Source of the DNA: an uncultured Ruminococcus sp.
GTDB taxonomy: Bacteria; Bacillota; Clostridia; Oscillospirales; Acutalibacteraceae
Assembly (NCBI GenBank): GCA_900539465.1
Contig: UQCF01000023.1
Location: 1-17,475 of the forward strand
Length of the DNA stretch: 17,475 nucleotides
Direction: 5' to 3'
This document shows positions 14,343 to 17,475 of the stretch, piece after piece (position 1 is the stretch's first letter; every line of letters starts with the position of its first letter). The notes beneath the pieces were generated by a model. That model searched no databases. It saw only the letters and a list, made by a program, of their open reading frames with translations, and was not told the DNA's origin. The position numbers and the translations under genes are program-made.

Positions 14343-15749
14343 ATGGAGTCTACATTGGCTGCAAAATTAGAAAAAAATAAATTTTTTATGTCGGTTCGCA
14401 AGTTTCTCATGTCAAAGCTGTGTGTTTTTATACAGCTGCTCATTTCAATCGGCATTATAATAATAAGGTATAACGGCGACGATATGCCGATAGTCTACGG
14501 TGTAGTCGGCTTTGTGCTTTTAGAAGCGGTGATACTTTTCTTTTGCGACGATATAATCGCAACAACACCGCCGTTTATGTTTATATCAACCATTGCGATA
14601 AAGTGCTATGACTCTTTTGATTTATACATAAAGTTTTGGTGGATGGCAATTCCCATTGCAGCGGCACTTATATTTCACTTTGTCGTCTATCGGCGCAAAC
14701 TTATCATTGGGAAGCTTTTGTACCCGTACATTGCCGTGGCGGCGGCGGTCACCCTCGGCGGAGTCGGCATAATCTCGCTCAAAGACTATTTTAACGGCAC
14801 ATCGCTTTATTACACCGTAGGGCTCGGCGTAGGTATGCTTTTTATGTATATACTTTTAAGCACGCACCTTCACACAAGCAAGCTCTATAACCTGAGAATA
14901 AGAATATCATATATAATGATGGCAACCGGCATACTTTGCTCGTTTATGGTGTTCTTTCAGTACTTTATGTACCGCGACATAGTCATCAGCGAATTCAGAA
15001 TAATTTATATGCAGTGGCGAAACAACGTCTCGACCATTTTAATGCTTGTTTTGCCGTTCCCGTTTTATATTTCAACAAGAAAATATCCGTACTTTTTCCT
15101 CGGACTTATCGAGTACGCCGCGATACTTCTTTCGGGTTCGAGGGGCGGTGCAATGTTCGGAACGATAGAATTTGCGCTTTGCATAATCGTGCTTGTTTAC
15201 ACCGACAAGCGCAACAGAGCAAAAAACCTTGCGGTAATAACAACGCTGACAATAATCGCCTGTATGCTTGCGAGAACGGTAATAAGATTTTTTGACCCAA
15301 CAATTCAGCGATTCCTTAACGGTGACAGCATAAGGAGCAACCTCATTCAGCGTGCACTCGGCGATTTCAAATCAAACGTCGTTTTCGGCAGAGGCCTCGG
15401 CTACTCCGGCAACAACGATGTATATGACGGAAAGTCAATGTCAATAAACTGGTATCATTCCTCGCCGTTTCAGATAATCGGCAGCTTCGGCATTGTGGGA
15501 ATTATTGCTTTTGCATATCAGTTTTTGGCAAGGTGCCGATTGCTGCTTTCAAATGTCACGCATTTTAATCTGACGCTGTTTATATCGTTTATCGGTCTTA
15601 CAATGATGTCAACGGTAAACCCGGGCGAATTTTGCCCCATTCCGTATGCGTTTTTAGTGACGATGTTTTTGGTTGTTTGCGAAAAGTGCAACGCCGCAAC
15701 AAAGAGAGAAAACGGCAATGAAACAGAAGACGTAATCATAAAGTTTTAA
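14343..15749 (+). CDS. O-antigen ligase/polymerase-like membrane protein (Wzy_C family)
   Basis: A 468-residue polytopic membrane protein with about ten to twelve hydrophobic segments. It resembles the O-antigen ligase / Wzy polymerase family (PF04932). The marks are LSGSRGG (about 262-268) at the end of a membrane helix, then a long outside loop with GRGLGYSG and WYHSSPFQIIGSFGIVG (His372), where the family keeps a functional His before the last helices. Such proteins join or polymerise lipid-linked glycans on the outer face of the membrane. In a Gram-positive this would mean capsule, exopolysaccharide or wall polymer. GGGGAGG seven bases upstream sets the start. No glycosyltransferase or flippase gene adjoins it, so its glycan substrate is unknown. 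The last 25 residues are a charged, soluble tail. The family call is from motif recall; the precise role (ligase or polymerase) cannot be told. Confidence 0.8.
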   Translation: MESTLAAKLEKNKFFMSVRKFLMSKLCVFIQLLISIGIIIIRYNGDDMPIVYGVVGFVLLEAVILFFCDDIIATTPPFMFISTIAIKCYDSFDLYIKFWWMAIPIAAALIFHFVVYRRKLIIGKLLYPYIAVAAAVTLGGVGIISLKDYFNGTSLYYTVGLGVGMLFMYILLSTHLHTSKLYNLRIRISYIMMATGILCSFMVFFQYFMYRDIVISEFRIIYMQWRNNVSTILMLVLPFPFYISTRKYPYFFLGLIEYAAILLSGSRGGAMFGTIEFALCIIVLVYTDKRNRAKNLAVITTLTIIACMLARTVIRFFDPTIQRFLNGDSIRSNLIQRALGDFKSNVVFGRGLGYSGNNDVYDGKSMSINWYHSSPFQIIGSFGIVGIIAFAYQFLARCRLLLSNVTHFNLTLFISFIGLTMMSTVNPGEFCPIPYAFLVTMFLVVCEKCNAATKRENGNETEDVIIKF

Positions 15750-15763
15750 TATATAATGTATTT

Positions 15764-15792
15764 GAGCCGTCCGAATGGGCGGCTTATTTTTT
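15764..15792 (+). terminator. Terminator of the Wzy-like gene
   Basis: AGCCGTCC-GAAT-GGGCGGCT forms an 8-bp stem with one G-U pair, extended by a weak outer pair, then TATTTTTT. It starts 15 bases after the stop codon. Confidence 0.8.
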
Positions 15793-15794
15793 GC

Positions 15795-16038
15795 GGCGGT
15801 GTGTAGGCACAATGCCCTGCGAGGCGTTTCAATTCTCGGCGTAGGGCGGCATGCCTCATGCCGCCGATGCTCCGAATTTCATGTGCTCTAACGGTAAGAC
15901 TCTCCCTCATCCGGCGCTTCCCACCTTCTCCCCCGGGGCGAAGGCTACAACTGGCTTCTCCTCGAGGAGAAGCTGTCACGGAGTGACTGATGAGGTGAAG
16001 TCTCACGACTTGATGTTGTTGACGGCGGTGTAGGCACA
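15795..16038. repeat. Composite palindromic intergenic repeat, copy B (inverted)
   Basis: The 331-base gap between the Wzy-like gene and the right-edge gene contains the same family of elements as copy A, in opposite orientation. A palindromic block at 15841-15866 matches the reverse complement of 1598-1624 with one base missing. The 47-bp core at 15953-15999 matches 1662-1708 (46/47). A further section, 15901-15945, has the CCCTCATCCG end and a CCCCCGGGG centre not present in copy A. Near-direct repeats, GGCGGTGTGTAGGCACA (15795-15811) and GGCGGTGTAGGCACA (16024-16038), bracket the whole block, much as the 18-base direct repeat brackets copy A. There is no coding capacity. Confidence 0.7.
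15953..15999 (-). repeat. 47-bp repeat core, copy B
   Basis: Reverse complement of the copy A core with one mismatch in the hairpin loop. It includes the 20-bp palindrome GCTTCTCCTCGAGGAGAAGC. The two cores are inverted with respect to each other and about 14.2 kb apart. Confidence 0.9.
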
Positions 16039-16041
16039 CCG

Positions 16042-16073
16042 AAAAAGGCGGTAAGGCATTTAGCCTTACCGCC
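16042..16073 (-). terminator. Rho-independent terminator of the right-edge gene
   Basis: An 11-bp perfect stem GGCGGTAAGGC / GCCTTACCGCC with a 5-base loop (16047-16073), followed on the minus strand by TTTTT. It begins eight bases past the stop codon. Confidence 0.9.
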
Positions 16074-16080
16074 GAAAAAT

Positions 16081-17475
16081 TTAGATATACCAAATCCAGC
16101 CGAAGAGCAGGATAATTATAAGCCACTGACCGAAGCTGTATTTTACCGTTACATTGCAGGTGTCGGACACTGTGTTTCCGTATGAATCCGTGACTGTGCA
16201 GGTTATTTTTGCTGTGCCTTTTTTCAACGCAGTAACCTTTCCGTTTTTATCGACCGACGCAACCTTGGGGTTTGATGACTGCCATTCGGCGGTATACTCC
16301 ACGCCGCTTTCGGCCGTTATTTCAGATGAGATTTTATAACTGCTTTTATAATTTATCTCTGCATTATCATCAATTTTTACGCTTTTGACTGTCGGAATAT
16401 GCTGCTCGATTTTCGTCCAATGTGCATAAAGTGTAATATTTGCAGTAACTTTTAAAGACTCCGAAACCTTTGTGCCGCCGTCCTTTGCGGTGTACCAGCC
16501 GTCAAAGGTGTAACCGCTTCTTGTCGGTGTCGGCAAGGTTACCGTTTTTCCCATTTCAAATGTTGCACTTGACGGCGAAACGCTTCCGCCGTTGGCGTTA
16601 TAAGTGAGTGTACACATTGTCGGAGCATTTTTCTTCCAAATGGCGTAGAGTGTTATATTTTGAGACGGTTTATATGATGAGCCACATGAATAACTTGCAG
16701 TTGTAGCGGAACCGCTTGTTGACCAACCGAGGCAGGTGTAACCTGCTTTTGTCGGAGTCGGCAAAGTTACCGAACCGCCTGCCGTTACGCTTGCACTTGA
16801 CGGCGAAACACTACCACCGTTAGTATTATAGATGACGGTGTAAGTCGTCGAAGCGGACTTTTGACCGAGGAGAATAGTATATTCATTACCGGTCGTTTTG
16901 TAATAACCGTTTGTTATCTTTACAAAGTATGCTACATTTTTGGCAGCCGAAATTGTGTATATAAGATTTGATTCAACGCTATTTTTTATGGATATTTCTT
17001 TATGGCCAAGTTCCTTATACTCGTTATTCTGATAGCTGTATACAGTAATTATCCACGAACCGCTTTGGTTTTTATATTTATGATTGAAAGTAACAGGAAT
17101 ATTTCCGGTTGCAGAAGCCGTAATTTTATAGAAATCCCGATCTTCTCCGCTATTCATTGTTCCTGTGTATTCATTGCTAAGAGCAATTACATTTGCAGTT
17201 TGATATGAATCGTTCAGTTCCTGCTCAGCAAAATTTGTTGCAGTAAATTTTGTTGACAAGCGATACTCAATTCCGGTTGGCTTATAAAATCCGCAGTATA
17301 CACGGACATAGTATGTGCCATTCGCAACAGTACCGACAAACGGCAAAACGTAATTTCCGGAGCTTTTTGCACTAACTTCTACACTGCTAAGTTCGCTATA
17401 TTCATTATTTGCATATTTGAAGATTTTTATAATCCAACTTGTACTGTCTTCAACATAGTCATGGTCAAATGAAAT
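16081..17475 (-). CDS. Modular surface protein, C-terminal part (PPC-like, InlB B-repeat and Big_2 modules)
   Basis: The frame is open to the right window edge, so the N-terminus is missing; 464 residues are visible. A TTG at 17346 is not a start, because the same frame continues upstream with homologous sequence. Modules in order (visible numbering): the end of one PPC-like domain (about 1-75), a second PPC-like domain (80-203, beginning EQELNDSYQTAN, with DRDFYKI), two InlB B-type/Flg_new repeats (211-280 and 288-353, each with YN.NGGSVSPSSA and LPTPT..GYT), and one bacterial Ig-like Big_2 domain (363-445). The PPC-like units are related to each other: SWIIKIFKYANNEY aligns with SWIITVYSYQNNEY. 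The end, WLIIILLFGWIWYI, is a Trp-rich hydrophobic tail with no LPXTG motif and no basic cluster. Such proteins are secreted or surface adhesins or scaffolds; no enzyme domain is visible in this part. Confidence 0.88.
   Translation of the reverse strand: MSFDHDYVEDSTSWIIKIFKYANNEYSELSSVEVSAKSSGNYVLPFVGTVANGTYYVRVYCGFYKPTGIEYRLSTKFTATNFAEQELNDSYQTANVIALSNEYTGTMNSGEDRDFYKITASATGNIPVTFNHKYKNQSGSWIITVYSYQNNEYKELGHKEISIKNSVESNLIYTISAAKNVAYFVKITNGYYKTTGNEYTILLGQKSASTTYTVIYNTNGGSVSPSSASVTAGGSVTLPTPTKAGYTCLGWSTSGSATTASYSCGSSYKPSQNITLYAIWKKNAPTMCTLTYNANGGSVSPSSATFEMGKTVTLPTPTRSGYTFDGWYTAKDGGTKVSESLKVTANITLYAHWTKIEQHIPTVKSVKIDDNAEINYKSSYKISSEITAESGVEYTAEWQSSNPKVASVDKNGKVTALKKGTAKITCTVTDSYGNTVSDTCNVTVKYSFGQWLIIILLFGWIWYI
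16520..16835 (-). repeat. Tandem InlB-type repeat at DNA level
   Basis: Two stretches of the right-edge gene recur with a 228-base (76-residue) period. TTGCACTTGACGGCGAAAC is found at 16563-16581 and again at 16791-16809, and the flanks GTCGG(T/A)GTCGGCAA(G/A)GTTACCG also recur (about 16532 and 16751). Third-position drift shows the copies are not recent, but they could still support slippage. Confidence 0.65.

Noticed and set aside
17346..17346. TTG start for the right-edge protein
   Set aside because: The frame stays open to the window edge, and the upstream residues align with the next PPC-like unit, so this is an internal Leu.

Overview
The window looks like a chromosomal segment of an anaerobic gut-type Clostridia, probably Oscillospirales/Ruminococcaceae. 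This is inferred from gene content: a homodimeric pyruvate:ferredoxin oxidoreductase, a GTP-type PEP carboxykinase, DUF6273, InlB-B-repeat and Big_2 secreted proteins, strong AGGAGG ribosome sites, and palindromic GC-rich intergenic repeats. No rRNA, tRNA, CRISPR array, transposase or phage gene was seen.

Layout. The left edge (1-1528, minus) is the N-terminal part of a secreted DUF6273-type protein, cut by the window start. Its promoter carries an 18-bp palindrome. A composite intergenic repeat (about 1596-1792) follows. Next come pckA (minus), a divergent 107-aa single-span membrane protein (plus), and a bidirectional terminator. After these is the minus-strand operon argF - carA - carB, which has a near-consensus sigma-A promoter and a likely ARG box. 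Further right are a monocistronic nifJ/por (minus), a divergent O-antigen-ligase-like membrane protein (plus), and a second copy of the composite repeat in opposite orientation (about 15795-16038). The right edge (16081-17475, minus) is the C-terminal part of a modular surface protein.

How the genes work together. CarA and CarB make carbamoyl phosphate, and ArgF uses it to make citrulline, so this operon feeds arginine and pyrimidine synthesis. PFOR and PEPCK sit at the pyruvate/acetyl-CoA and PEP/oxaloacetate nodes of anaerobic central metabolism. The two edge genes and the Wzy-like protein belong to the cell envelope.

The most unusual object is the carB gene. It encodes a 1350-residue protein in which a complete CarB (about residues 1-1065) runs in frame into a full-length diaminopimelate-epimerase (DapF) domain (1066-1350). 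That domain has Ala (residue 1143) where DapF has its first catalytic Cys, but keeps the second (Cys1293). The fused domain may therefore not be an ordinary epimerase. Because it sits directly behind the allosteric MGS domain of CarB, a sensing or regulatory role is possible (inference).
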